Of a stretch of DNA of 64,000 nt, positions 17,207 to 25,423 are shown piece by piece. Position 1 is the first letter of the stretch, and each line of letters starts with the position of its first letter. The position numbers and the translations under genes were made by a program. The notes under the pieces are model-generated. The model did not search any database, had not been told where the DNA came from, and saw only the letters and a list, made by a program, of their open reading frames with translations. Source of the DNA: Rhodococcus opacus (GTDB lineage Bacteria; Actinomycetota; Actinomycetes; Mycobacteriales; Mycobacteriaceae); assembly GCF_012396235.1 (NCBI RefSeq), contig NZ_JAAXPA010000034.1, positions 1 to 64,000 on the forward strand. The letters run 5' to 3'.

Positions 17207-18055
17207 ATGGTGACGACACGGTTGGCAGCATTGGCGGGGCACTTCGGCCGCGACATCGATCGCGCGCTCCTGAAGTTGCAGGCGCTGATCGAGAGTGCGA
17301 CGAACGACGGGGTGGACCTGCTCGTCCTGCCCGACGCCTGCCTCGGCGGCTACATCTCGGATCTCCGGCGGCCGGACACAGAGGAGCTTCCGCCCGCGCT
17401 CGCCGCGGACAGCCCGGAACTGAAGGCCGTCGCGAAGATGGCGGGCCGCATGACGGTCTGCATCGGGTACACGGAACTGTGCGACGGGGTGCGATACAAC
17501 GCCGCCACCTGCGTGACCGGTGACGGAGTGCTGGGCAGTCACCGCAAGGTGCATCAGCCGGCCGGGGAATCCCTGGCGTACGCCGCGGGTGACTCCTTCA
17601 CCGCCTTCGACACACCGGTGGGCCGGATCGGGATGCTGATCGACTACGACAAGACGTTCCCGGAATCCGCTCGCACCCTTGCGCTCGACGGCGCGCGGAT
17701 CATCGCCGCGTTGTCCGCGTGGCCTGCCAGCATCACGGACCGGGCGGCGCGCATGATGCAGGACCGGCAATCACGCCTGTTCGATCTCTACGATTCGGCC
17801 CGGGCCGCCGAGAACCAGGTGGTCCTCGTGTCGTCCAACCAGACCGGAATCCAGGGTGGCCTGCGGTTTCTCGGTCAGGCCAAGGTGGTCGGCCCGGGCG
17901 GCGACGTGCTCGCGCGAACGGGGACGAAGGGCGGCCTCGCCGTCGCCGAACTCGACGTCGACTACGAGGTCAACCGGGCCAGGAAGGTGCTGCGGCACCT
18001 GGAGGAACGCCGCATCGACACCTACCGGAGAATGCTGGACCGAGGAGAACACTGA
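17207..18055 (+). CDS. nitrilase-superfamily paralogue lacking two catalytic residues
   Basis: 282 aa from ATG 17207; a longer open frame upstream overlaps the flavoprotein gene. It is a clear homologue of the nearby Nit1 gene (LPDACLGGYISD, HRKVHQPAGE, IGMLIDYDKTFPESARTLAL). The Glu-Lys-Cys triad is altered: Glu becomes Asp43 and the nucleophile Cys becomes Asp146 (GAC where Nit1 has TGT); only Lys114 remains. It is therefore unlikely to be a nitrilase. A partner, allosteric or scaffold role for Nit1, or new chemistry, is possible. Confidence 0.9.
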   Translation: MVTTRLAALAGHFGRDIDRALLKLQALIESATNDGVDLLVLPDACLGGYISDLRRPDTEELPPALAADSPELKAVAKMAGRMTVCIGYTELCDGVRYNAATCVTGDGVLGSHRKVHQPAGESLAYAAGDSFTAFDTPVGRIGMLIDYDKTFPESARTLALDGARIIAALSAWPASITDRAARMMQDRQSRLFDLYDSARAAENQVVLVSSNQTGIQGGLRFLGQAKVVGPGGDVLARTGTKGGLAVAELDVDYEVNRARKVLRHLEERRIDTYRRMLDRGEH

Positions 18056-18056
18056 C

Positions 18057-19136
18057 GTGCGGATCGCTCTGCTGACCTATTCGACCAAACCTCGCGGGGG
18101 AGTCGTGCACACGCTGGCGTTGGCCGAGGCCCTCGCCCGACAGGGCGCGGACGTGACGGTCTGGACTCTGGGCAGGCACGGCGACGCCGCCTTCTTCCGT
18201 CCGGTCGACCCGACTGTCACCGTGCGGGTGGTGCCGTTCGCACACGTCGACGACGAGACCGTCGGTGAGCGGATCCTCCGATCCATCGAGACGATGCGCG
18301 CCGCCTTCCCACCGGGGGCCTACGACATCGTCCACGCGCAGGACTGCATCAGCGCCAACGCCGTCGGGCGGTGCGTGCGAACCATCCACCATCTCGACCA
18401 GTTCACGACGCCCGCGCTGGCCGCCTGCCACGAGCGCGCGATCGTGGATCCGTACGCGCGGATCTGCGTGTCCGCCGCCGTCGCCGCCGAAGTTTCGGCC
18501 GGGTGGGGTCTCGATTGCGCCGTCATTCCGAACGGCGTGGACGCCGCCCGATTCGAGGAAGCACGCGAGGACACCCGGCGTCGCCGCAGGTGGGCCGGTG
18601 AATTGGGCGACTACGTGTTGGCGGTCGGCGGTATCGAACCACGCAAGGGCAGCATCGACCTGGTGGAGGCCTACGCCCTGCTCGCGAAGGAGCAACCGGA
18701 CCTGCGGCTGGTGTTCGCCGGCGGCGAGACCCTGTTCGACTACCGGGGGTACCGGGACGAGTTCGACCGGCGGGCCGCAGAGCTGGGTGTGACACCGACC
18801 ATTCTCGGAACGATCGACGACGCCGAACTCCCCTCGCTGGTGGCCCAGGCGCACTCGTTCGCCTTCCTCTCCACCAAGGAAGGATTCGGGCTGGCCGCGA
18901 TGGAAGCCCTGGCGGCGGGCGTTCCCGTCGTCGCACGCGACCTGCCGGTCCTGCGGGAGGTCTTTAGCGGGACGGTCCGGTACGCGTCCACCCACGAGGA
19001 GATGGCACGCGCCCTGACCGAACCTGCCGACGGCGCCTCCCTCGACGAGGGGCGCGCCTTCGCTCGCTCACATCGATGGGACGACGTCGCGCAGAAACAT
19101 CTCGAGTTCTACCGAGAGGTCGCGGCGCACCGCTGA
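18057..19136 (+). CDS. MSMEG_0565 family glycosyltransferase (GT4)
   Basis: 359 aa from GTG 18057, with GAGGAG nine bases upstream; it starts one base after the previous stop. GT-B fold: N-terminal KPRGGVVHTLALAEALARQG, donor-site STKEGFGLAAMEALAAGVPV with the E-x7-E motif of family 4. An acceptor is not known; a glycosylated product or intermediate in the Nit1C pathway is implied. Last gene of the cluster, convergent with an Lrp-type regulator one base away. Confidence 0.9.
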   Translation: MRIALLTYSTKPRGGVVHTLALAEALARQGADVTVWTLGRHGDAAFFRPVDPTVTVRVVPFAHVDDETVGERILRSIETMRAAFPPGAYDIVHAQDCISANAVGRCVRTIHHLDQFTTPALAACHERAIVDPYARICVSAAVAAEVSAGWGLDCAVIPNGVDAARFEEAREDTRRRRRWAGELGDYVLAVGGIEPRKGSIDLVEAYALLAKEQPDLRLVFAGGETLFDYRGYRDEFDRRAAELGVTPTILGTIDDAELPSLVAQAHSFAFLSTKEGFGLAAMEALAAGVPVVARDLPVLREVFSGTVRYASTHEEMARALTEPADGASLDEGRAFARSHRWDDVAQKHLEFYREVAAHR

Positions 19137-19137
19137 C

Positions 19138-19578
19138 TCAGTCGGCGCTCTTGATGGTCTTCATCGTGATCAACGAGGTGACCCGCGACACCGCCGGGAG
19201 CCCGCTGAGCTTGGTGGCCATGAAGTTCTCGTACGTCGCGAGGTCGCGGACCGCCACCCGGATGAAGTAGTCGGGGATCCCGAACAACCTCCGGCATTCG
19301 ATCACCTCGTCGAAGGCGGCGACCCGGGACTCGAACTGCTCGATGGTCGCCTGGTCGTTCACACCGATCTCGGCGGTGACGATCACCTGGAAACCCCGAT
19401 CGAGCGCTTCCTGGCTGACGATGGCGCGGTAGCCGGTGATGACTCCGTCCGCCTCGAGCTTCTTGACCCTGCGCAGGCACGGGGAGGGAGTCAGACCCAC
19501 CAGATCCGCCAATTCCGTGTTGGTCAGACTGGAGTCATTCCGCAGGTGGTCCAGAATTGCGTGATCGATGTCATCCAT
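19138..19578 (-). CDS. Lrp/AsnC-family transcriptional regulator
   Basis: 146 aa from ATG 19578 (MDDIDHAILDHLRNDSSL); the longer frame upstream overlaps the promoter region. HTH at about 5-55 (LTNTELADLVGLTPSPCLRRVKKLEADGVITG) and RAM domain at about 65-140 are complete. It is divergent from azlCD across 77 bases, so it probably controls branched-chain amino acid export, as AzlB does in Bacillus. Confidence 0.9.
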   Translation of the reverse strand: MDDIDHAILDHLRNDSSLTNTELADLVGLTPSPCLRRVKKLEADGVITGYRAIVSQEALDRGFQVIVTAEIGVNDQATIEQFESRVAAFDEVIECRRLFGIPDYFIRVAVRDLATYENFMATKLSGLPAVSRVTSLITMKTIKSAD

Positions 19579-19644
19579 TGAACTATTATTGCGCAGAGTG
19601 CGGAGAATGGGCATTTGCTCGCAATCGCGCACCGGGATAGTTGC

Positions 19645-19656
19645 TATAGATTTGCG
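19645..19656 (+). promoter_or_regulatory. -10 element of a probably leaderless azlC promoter
   Basis: TATAGAT at 19645-19651 lies 4 bases before the GTG start of azlC at 19656. Transcription would start at or next to the GTG, giving a leaderless mRNA. AACTAT at 19581 and ATAGTT at 19637 form an inverted pair in the same intergenic region and could be Lrp-type half-sites. Confidence 0.5.
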
Positions 19657-20399
19657 TGGTGATCGATCCAGCAACCCTCTCGACGACCGCAGTCGTCGAC
19701 TCCGACCCCCGGCACGCCCCGGAGTGGCGTCGCGCCCTACAGGCTTCCCTTCCCGTCGGGATCGGGCTGGTTCCGCTGGGGATCGCCCTCGGGGTGCTCG
19801 TCGTCCAGCAGGGCCTCAACCCGTGGTGGGCGATGGTCTTCACCTCGCTGATCTACGCCGGTTCCCTCGAATTCATCGCGGTCGGCATGGTGGCGGCGAT
19901 GACGCCGCTCCCGTACATCGCGCTGACCGCGTTGCTGGTGAACTTCCGGCACGTGTTCTACGCCTTGAGCTTTCCCCTCGACAGGGTGAAGGGCCGGCTC
20001 GCCCGCTTCTACAGCATGTTCGCGCTGACCGACGAGGCGTACGCCATGACGGTCACCGGCGACCGGAAGTCGATGTCCGGCCGGGTCGTCGTGTACTCGC
20101 AGTTGTATCTCCACGCGTACTGGATCGGTGGAGCGATGCTCGGAGCGACCGCGGCGCAATGGATCCCGGAGAACATCGTCGGCCTCGACTTCGCGTTGAC
20201 CGCGCTGTTCGTCGTGCTGTCCATCGAGGCCATCCGGTCCCAGAGGGGTATCGCGGTGCCCTCGATGGCCGTGATGTGCGCGCTGATCGCGCGCCTCGTC
20301 GACCCCGGACACATGCTGCCGATAGCGATGGGCGCCTTCGTGAGCCTGCTCGTCGTCCGCTATTTCCTCGCCCGCCGAAAGGTGGCCACCGATGCCTGA
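19656..20399 (+). CDS. azlC: AzlC family branched-chain amino acid permease
   Basis: 247 aa. After a cytoplasmic N-terminus come several hydrophobic helices with the AzlC signature (SLPVGIGLVPLGIALGVL, SLIYAGSLEFIAVGMV, LLVNFRHVFYALSF, ALTDEAYAM). It forms the large subunit of a two-component exporter with AzlD. No ribosome-binding site precedes GTG 19656, in line with leaderless translation. Confidence 0.92.
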   Translation: MVIDPATLSTTAVVDSDPRHAPEWRRALQASLPVGIGLVPLGIALGVLVVQQGLNPWWAMVFTSLIYAGSLEFIAVGMVAAMTPLPYIALTALLVNFRHVFYALSFPLDRVKGRLARFYSMFALTDEAYAMTVTGDRKSMSGRVVVYSQLYLHAYWIGGAMLGATAAQWIPENIVGLDFALTALFVVLSIEAIRSQRGIAVPSMAVMCALIARLVDPGHMLPIAMGAFVSLLVVRYFLARRKVATDA

Positions 20400-20721
20400 C
20401 GCCGGTTACATCCTCGCGGCCATCGCGATCATGGCGATCGTCACGTTCGCCCTGCGCGCCGTCCCCTTCGCGATCGTCATGCCGTTGCGCTCGTCCGCGC
20501 TCGTCGGCTACCTGGGTGTCTACCTGCCGGCCGGGATCATGCTGATCCTGGTGGCGTACTCGCTGAAGAACGTCTCCGTCACCGCCCCGTCGCACGGGAT
20601 CCCCGAACTGATCGCGGTGGGGGCGACCGCCGCGGTGCACCTGTGGCGCAAGAATGCGGTGCTCTCGATCGTCGTCGGAACCGGGCTGTATGTCGCCCTG
20701 ATGAACTGGGCATTCGCCTGA
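20392..20721 (+). CDS. azlD: AzlD family membrane protein
   Basis: 109 aa with four hydrophobic helices (ILAAIAIMAIVTFALRAVPF, YLPAGIMLILVAYSL). It overlaps azlC by 8 bases and is the small subunit of the AzlCD exporter. Confidence 0.92.
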   Translation: MPDAGYILAAIAIMAIVTFALRAVPFAIVMPLRSSALVGYLGVYLPAGIMLILVAYSLKNVSVTAPSHGIPELIAVGATAAVHLWRKNAVLSIVVGTGLYVALMNWAFA

Positions 20722-20808
20722 GCCCGGCGCGCCTCACGTTTACGATGCAACCACACGGGTAGGCAGGAACCACAAGACAGTCGGCCGTTTCTCGGGAAGG
20801 ACGCACTG

Positions 20809-21045
20809 ATGAGCGAACAAGATGCACGTTCGGTGACGGGTGTTCGGGACAAGGACTACAACCTGATTTGGTTCGTCGAAGCGTCACTGAGCAACGCTCT
20901 GCGTCTCGAGGGTTACATTTCGGACGCCGACATGGACGGTGACGCCGAGTTGGCCGACTTCTTCCGCCGCGCCCAAGCCGTGAGCCGGAAGGGTGGCGAT
21001 CTGGGCAAGGCCATGCTGGCCGCCCGCCTGAAGAAGGAACAGTAG
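20809..21045 (+). CDS. conserved small actinobacterial protein of unknown function
   Basis: 78 aa, ATG 20809 with GGAAGGA upstream. Charged, soluble and mostly helical (ADMDGDAELADFFRRAQAVSRKGGDLGKAMLAARLK). No cysteine and no membrane segment. Small proteins of this type are common in Rhodococcus and Mycobacterium; no function is recognised. Followed by a strong terminator hairpin. Confidence 0.75.
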   Translation: MSEQDARSVTGVRDKDYNLIWFVEASLSNALRLEGYISDADMDGDAELADFFRRAQAVSRKGGDLGKAMLAARLKKEQ

Positions 21046-21075
21046 GCCTCCGCCCCTACCGGCCCGGATCGGAAC

Positions 21076-22221
21076 TCAACCCCTCTGCGTCGGCCAGGGA
21101 CCGCCGCGGACAGGCCTGCCCGCGGCGGTCCGCTTTTCGTTGTCACGGAACCGCGGCTCGTAGTGATGGAAGAACACCTTGCCGACCAGGTCGCGTCGGC
21201 TGTGCACACCGGTCTTGTCGAAGATGCTCTTCAGATGTTGCTGCACGGTCTGCGCCGACACGTGCAGTTCGGCGGAGATCTGCGAAGTCGACGCCCCGTG
21301 CAACACCATCGACGTAACCTCCTTCTCGCGCTCGGTCAGCCCGTACGCCGACATCAGCAGCGGATACAGACGGCTCGGATGCGCCGGCTCCACGATCACC
21401 GCGATCCGCCGCCTGCCCGTCGACGTCAGGCATGCCCCGTGCAGCACCAGCCACGCCCCCGACCGCGACAGCACCCGCGAGATGGCCACGTCGCCCAGCC
21501 GGTCGCGGTCTTCCACACACCGCAACACGCGACCGGCGAGAGTGATCACCGCGGCCGGCAACTCCCCCCGATCCCAGTCCCCGCCCGGCAGATCCACCAT
21601 CCACCGGTCGACCCCGGGCGTCGCGGATTCGATGTTCCACTTCTCGTCGAGGACGAGCAGACCCGGCGAATCCGCATACTCCGGTTCCTCGGCCTGCCCG
21701 CACAGCAGTGCGCGGCGGGCACCGCCCGCGAGGACCGGCGCGATCTCCTGCACGAACGACTTCTCGGTTTCCGAGAACATCGGCATCCCCTCGTCGCGAT
21801 AGAGGCTCAGCGCTCCCCAGGTTTCTCCCGAGCGCGTGCGTAACCGCGCAATCAACTCCTGGTCGCCACCGAGTGTCCGGTTCCGGCGCCAGCGCGGACT
21901 TCCCGACGGATCACCGTGCGCGGCTTCGTGCAACGTGGAAATCCCTTCGGCGGACCGCATTACGTCGGGGACGGACTGAACGTCGTCCTCGTAGTACTCG
22001 GCGGCCAGCCATTCTCCGGGAAATTCGTCCATGCCGAAGTGATAGTGACTGGTCATCAGCATGGACACGGGGTCGAGGGTGAACCAGCACGGCGTCCAGT
22101 AGTACGGGACGACACCGGCGACGACGTCCGACGCGTCCCGCCACAGCGACACCAGGCCGCGGGGTGCGGCGCACAATCGTGCGACCTTGTCTGCCGCGCA
22201 CTGCACGGAATCCACGCTCAC
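21076..22221 (-). CDS. LuxR-family regulator with GAF-like sensor region
   Basis: 381 aa from GTG 22221. The C-terminal helix-turn-helix (GLTEREKEVTSMVLHGAST, then HVSAQTVQQHLKSIFDKTGV) lies at about 295-355. The N-terminal two-thirds has a GAF-like arrangement (WGALSLYRDEGMPMFSETEK). No receiver domain, so control is by ligand or another protein. It is divergent from a metallo-beta-lactamase gene and probably controls it. The 3' end of the gene overlaps the terminator hairpin of the convergent small gene. Confidence 0.88.
   Translation of the reverse strand: MSVDSVQCAADKVARLCAAPRGLVSLWRDASDVVAGVVPYYWTPCWFTLDPVSMLMTSHYHFGMDEFPGEWLAAEYYEDDVQSVPDVMRSAEGISTLHEAAHGDPSGSPRWRRNRTLGGDQELIARLRTRSGETWGALSLYRDEGMPMFSETEKSFVQEIAPVLAGGARRALLCGQAEEPEYADSPGLLVLDEKWNIESATPGVDRWMVDLPGGDWDRGELPAAVITLAGRVLRCVEDRDRLGDVAISRVLSRSGAWLVLHGACLTSTGRRRIAVIVEPAHPSRLYPLLMSAYGLTEREKEVTSMVLHGASTSQISAELHVSAQTVQQHLKSIFDKTGVHSRRDLVGKVFFHHYEPRFRDNEKRTAAGRPVRGGPWPTQRG
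21098..21137 (+). terminator. intrinsic terminator after the 78-aa gene, inside the LuxR 3' end
   Basis: GGACCGCCGCGG and CCGCGGCGGTCC form a perfect 12-bp stem with a 10-base loop, followed on the plus strand by CGCTTTTCG. It lies in the last codons of the convergent LuxR gene. Confidence 0.8.
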
Positions 22222-22265
22222 GAGTCAAGCGTACGAGCGCGGATCGGCGCCGGAAATACCAGAAT

Positions 22266-22318
22266 TGTGGAATGGTGCGCCCGCTCCACCGCTCCTAGCG
22301 TCGGTGACAGGTTCCACA
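22266..22318. promoter_or_regulatory. separated inverted half-sites TGTGGAA / TTCCACA
   Basis: Two 7-base inverted half-sites 39 bases apart sit in the 130-base divergent promoter region between the LuxR gene and the metallo-beta-lactamase gene. They could be paired sites for the LuxR-type regulator. Confidence 0.3.
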
Positions 22319-22351
22319 CCGCGACGGCCCCGAAGAGCGAAAGGCAATCCC

Positions 22352-23155
22352 ATGCGTATCAACAGAATCCGACGCGACATCACGGTACTCGGCGACGAAC
22401 TCGAAGTACCGGGGATCGGGCACCTACCGGTGAACGCATACGTTCTCCACGCCGCCGAACCCGTCGTCGTCGACACCGGACTCAGCCTGCCCGGACGCGG
22501 CTTCATGGACGCCCTGGGATCAGTGCTCGACCCCGCGGACGTCGAGTGGATCTGGCTGACGCATCCGGACCGCGATCACACCGGCGCGTTGTTCGACCTT
22601 CTCGACGCGGCGCCGCGCGCCCGCCTGATCACGACGTTCGCGGGCATCGGCATCATGTCCTGCGCACGGCCCGTCCCGATGGACCGGGTCTACCTCCTCA
22701 ATCCAGGTCAATCCCTCGACGTCGGCGATCGCACACTGACGGCGCTGCGGCCCCCGCTGTTCGACAATCCCAGCACCGTCGGCTTCTACGACGACCGCAG
22801 CGAGGCCTGCTTCTCGTCGGATTGCTTCGGGGCGCCGATGGAGACCGCCGAACTCGCCACCGCCAACGACGTCGGGTACTCCGCACCCGGCGCCGTCCGC
22901 GCCGCGCAGCACCTGTGGGCCACCGTCGACAGTCCCTGGGTGCACCTGGTGGACGAGACGAAGTTCCTGCGCACCGTCGCCGCGGTCCGGGCGCTCGACC
23001 CGCGATGGATCCTCAGCACCCACCTCCCCCCGGCGGACGGCCGCACCGCCGAGTTTCTGGACATGCTCGCCGAGGCACCGAAGTCAGACCCCTTCATCGG
23101 GCCCGACCAGGCCGCACTCGAGCAGATGCTGGCCGGATTCGAGCCCGTCGGGTGA
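22352..23155 (+). CDS. metallo-beta-lactamase-fold protein, diiron (flavodiiron/ODP-like) type
   Basis: 267 aa from ATG 22352, AAAGG upstream. The metal motif is HPDRDH (His71, Asp73, Asp75, His76), i.e. H-x-D-x-D-H, close to the H-x-E-x-D-H of flavodiiron and oxygen-binding diiron proteins rather than the zinc H-x-H-x-D-H. The downstream CFSSDCFGAPME resembles the flavodiiron FxSDxFG motif, and STHLPP supplies a late histidine. No flavodoxin domain. It could bind or reduce O2 or NO. Divergent from the LuxR regulator. Confidence 0.85.
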   Translation: MRINRIRRDITVLGDELEVPGIGHLPVNAYVLHAAEPVVVDTGLSLPGRGFMDALGSVLDPADVEWIWLTHPDRDHTGALFDLLDAAPRARLITTFAGIGIMSCARPVPMDRVYLLNPGQSLDVGDRTLTALRPPLFDNPSTVGFYDDRSEACFSSDCFGAPMETAELATANDVGYSAPGAVRAAQHLWATVDSPWVHLVDETKFLRTVAAVRALDPRWILSTHLPPADGRTAEFLDMLAEAPKSDPFIGPDQAALEQMLAGFEPVG

Positions 23156-23167
23156 GGTCCACGGCAG

Positions 23168-23201
23168 AAAAAAGCCGCCGACACCATATGGTGCCGGCGG
23201 C
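23168..23201 (-). terminator. intrinsic terminator on the minus strand
   Basis: A 28-base palindrome, GCCGCCG-A-CACCAT then ATGGTG-C-CGGCGGC with one mismatch, at 23174-23201. On the minus strand it is followed by TTTTTT (bases 23173-23168), so it ends transcription coming from the 23340-23987 gene. It lies 18 bases after the plus-strand stop and may work in both directions. Confidence 0.85.
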
Positions 23202-23339
23202 CTCTGCGACGGTGCCGTCATATCGCCTCTCGGCAAGTGGTCGCTCTCGGCGACAATTTTAATGTGGTACCCGGGGTATGTCCGACACCGTCGACGGGTT
23301 CAACTGTACCGTCCTCGGAGATATTCCGCCCGTCCCGCG

Positions 23340-23987
23340 TCACACGTCGTGGTCAGCCGTCGGATGCGCGATCGCGAGCAGCGCCGGCGCACCTCGGCCC
23401 GGCCAGGTGCCCTCCAGAGTGTGCGAGCCGAGGTCCGCGACCCGATCCGGATCGATCACCCGGAACACCCGGATGCCGATAGCGGCCGCCGTTATGACGG
23501 TGGCCGTTCCCTCATTCGCACAGGTCACGGCACCGACGACCGGCACGGTCGAGCCCGGTGAGCCGCTACCCGACACCCTCGTGGTCACCTCTCGGCGCTC
23601 GGCGGGTGCGGCGAACTGGAGTTCCGCCTCGGTCCCGCCCGTCAGGATGGCCGTCGCGAGCGCACTCGCGTACACCGGGTCGGCGCAGGCGTCGTAGACC
23701 CAGCGCTCACCCAGCACGGAATGCTGCATCGTGGTGATCAACGACGCCTCCGCACCGGCCGTCGGGGCACCGCGATAGGTCACCGGCACCTGCACGACCT
23801 GCCCGTCCGCCGTCCGGACCAGGTGGGTTTCGATGCCGACCTCCCCGGCCGGATCGTCGAACCGGTACGCACCGACGACCTCGAGGGACGACGCGTCGGC
23901 GGACCCGATCCACGGTTGGCGAGGAACCCACTCGCCGAGCATCTCGGCCTTGGACGGAGACAGTTGAGCGTGATGGATGAGAGCCAC
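23340..23987 (-). CDS. maltokinase N-terminal cap-like (CG0192-type) protein
   Basis: 215 aa. The start MALIHHAQLSPSKAEMLGEW and ETHLVRTADGQVVQVPVTYRG resemble the N-terminal cap of actinobacterial maltokinases, which occurs alone in proteins of this length. No kinase domain follows. Function unknown. It ends at the strong minus-strand terminator. Confidence 0.75.
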   Translation of the reverse strand: MALIHHAQLSPSKAEMLGEWVPRQPWIGSADASSLEVVGAYRFDDPAGEVGIETHLVRTADGQVVQVPVTYRGAPTAGAEASLITTMQHSVLGERWVYDACADPVYASALATAILTGGTEAELQFAAPAERREVTTRVSGSGSPGSTVPVVGAVTCANEGTATVITAAAIGIRVFRVIDPDRVADLGSHTLEGTWPGRGAPALLAIAHPTADHDV

Positions 23988-24005
23988 ACGGCCGACGGTA
24001 CCGCG

Positions 24006-24530
24006 TCACCCGGCAACCGATGCCGCGTCGAGATCGGCGGCGTAGACGGTCATCCAGTGCGGATGCAGCCGGTAGTAGACCACGTCGTTGTCCCAGTCGA
24101 AGAAGTCTTCGCCGTAGAAGCTCTTGAAGTAGGCGAGCAGGTCCGGCCAGTCCGCGGCCGGTTCGCCGTCCCGGGGGTTGAGGGTCTCCACCGTGCCGTG
24201 CGTGAACACGCCCAGGTCCTCACCGCGCATGTGCGCGGCACTGACGGCCGGGCGGGCGGCGAGGTGCCGGGCCTTGGCGGCGCCGCGCGCCGTGCCGAAG
24301 TGCCACTTCCCGTGCAGGAAGTGCCCGTCCACACCGCTGATCCGCGGTTCGCCCTTGGCCGTGACGGTGGACAGGGCGAGGGTGCACATGCCGGTGACGA
24401 TCTGGGTGAGCTGCTCTGCGGTCAGGGTGCTCTCGGTGTTGATGATCGAACGCAGATGTGCGGTGGAGCGGGACAGGGAGGCGTCGAGGAGGGTCTGGAG
24501 CTCTTCGAGCTCTTCTCGTGTTTCGCGCAT
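24006..24530 (-). CDS. pyridoxamine 5'-phosphate oxidase-like flavin/F420-fold protein
   Basis: 174 aa from ATG 24530 with GGACCT just upstream. A coiled N-terminal helix rich in Glu/Leu (RETREELEELQTLLDAS) precedes a split-barrel domain (CTLALSTVTAKGEPRISGVDG, WHFGTARGAAKARHLAARPA). This fold binds FMN, F420 or heme; the cofactor is not fixed by the sequence. It ends with YRLHPHWMTVYAADLD, typical of the family. Confidence 0.82.
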   Translation of the reverse strand: MRETREELEELQTLLDASLSRSTAHLRSIINTESTLTAEQLTQIVTGMCTLALSTVTAKGEPRISGVDGHFLHGKWHFGTARGAAKARHLAARPAVSAAHMRGEDLGVFTHGTVETLNPRDGEPAADWPDLLAYFKSFYGEDFFDWDNDVVYYRLHPHWMTVYAADLDAASVAG

Positions 24531-24644
24531 GGAGGTCCTTGTCTGTGTCGATGTCGATCCGGGGCCCGGCGCCGAACGGTGACACCATGCTCGCACCGAG
24601 ACCCTGACATCCTGTGTCAGGTTTCTCCCGACGATCTGCTCGAT

Positions 24645-25085
24645 TCAGCTCGTGGACCTGTGTCCCAGTGCGGACATTCCGGCATCGAAACTCTCCAGGG
24701 CCGCGCCGACCGCCGCGGCGACGGTGACCTCGAAGACCTGATCCTCGGTGGGTCCGGCGGCGAGGAGCCGGCCGATGTCGGTATCGGTGATCGTGTAGGA
24801 GGCGTCGCGGACCATCGCGGCGTAGGCCTGCCACGGTTCGGGAAGCGGGTGGCCGGCCGCGGCGGCGGTGCGCAGGCCCGGGTCGGTGACGGCGGGCCTG
24901 TTCAACACCGAGTGGCGGAGGTTGGCCACGACATCGTCACTGTCGTCGGGTTTCTCGCCGTCTGCGAGCAGGAAGCCGGGAAAGCGGTAGCCGAAACGGT
25001 GCAGGGCGCGGGTACCGCTGTGCAACTGGCCTTCCCGGAGGGTGAAGCCGAACGCGTTGGCAAGGCGGTTGACGATGTTCCACAC
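24645..25085 (-). CDS. conserved protein, possibly AhpD/carboxymuconolactone-decarboxylase-like C-terminal domain
   Basis: 146 aa if GTG 25085 is used. The coding-like part starts at VWNIVNRLANAFGFTL and ends DIGRLLAAGPTEDQVFEVTVAAAVGAALESFDAG, the last helices resembling the tail of AhpD-like peroxidase proteins. The CxxC active site of AhpD is absent, so it may be a fragment. Immediately upstream the coding signal switches to another frame (next entry), suggesting a deletion or frameshift at about 25090. Confidence 0.5.
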   Translation of the reverse strand: MWNIVNRLANAFGFTLREGQLHSGTRALHRFGYRFPGFLLADGEKPDDSDDVVANLRHSVLNRPAVTDPGLRTAAAAGHPLPEPWQAYAAMVRDASYTITDTDIGRLLAAGPTEDQVFEVTVAAAVGAALESFDAGMSALGHRSTS

Positions 25086-25089
25086 CAGT

Positions 25090-25423
25090 AGATGCACTGC
25101 CCCTGGTCGCGGGTGTGGACGTCCGGTTTTGGCAGGTACGGGTCCGCAACGGCGAGGTGACCCGTCCCGGCGCGCACCGCGAGGTAGGACCAGCTGGCCG
25201 ATCGGTCGGCGGGATCGGTCAGCGTCCGGGTTTGATACCGGGCCCGCTCGGCGGGCCGGCCGATGGGGGTCAGGGTGAGGTGGACACCGAGGCCACCGGG
25301 GAACGCCACGATGCGGACCAGGTCCAGGGTCAGGTGAGTATCGGCGGCCAGCAGCCGGTGGCCGTGCACCTGGACACCGCCGCACGTCGGCGGTGCGATC
25401 GCGGGCCAGCGTGATCGGCGCAC
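25090..25423 (-). pseudogene. 5' part of a hypothetical gene, broken at its 3' end
   Basis: From GTG 25423 the minus strand reads VRRSRWPAIAPPTCGGVQVH, then ADTHLTLDLVRIVAFPGG and GHLAVADPYLPKP, with protein-like composition. After about 25095 this frame loses coding character while the frame of the 24645-25085 gene gains it. I do not recognise the family. It may have been one gene with the downstream piece or a separate gene whose end was lost. Confidence 0.4.
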
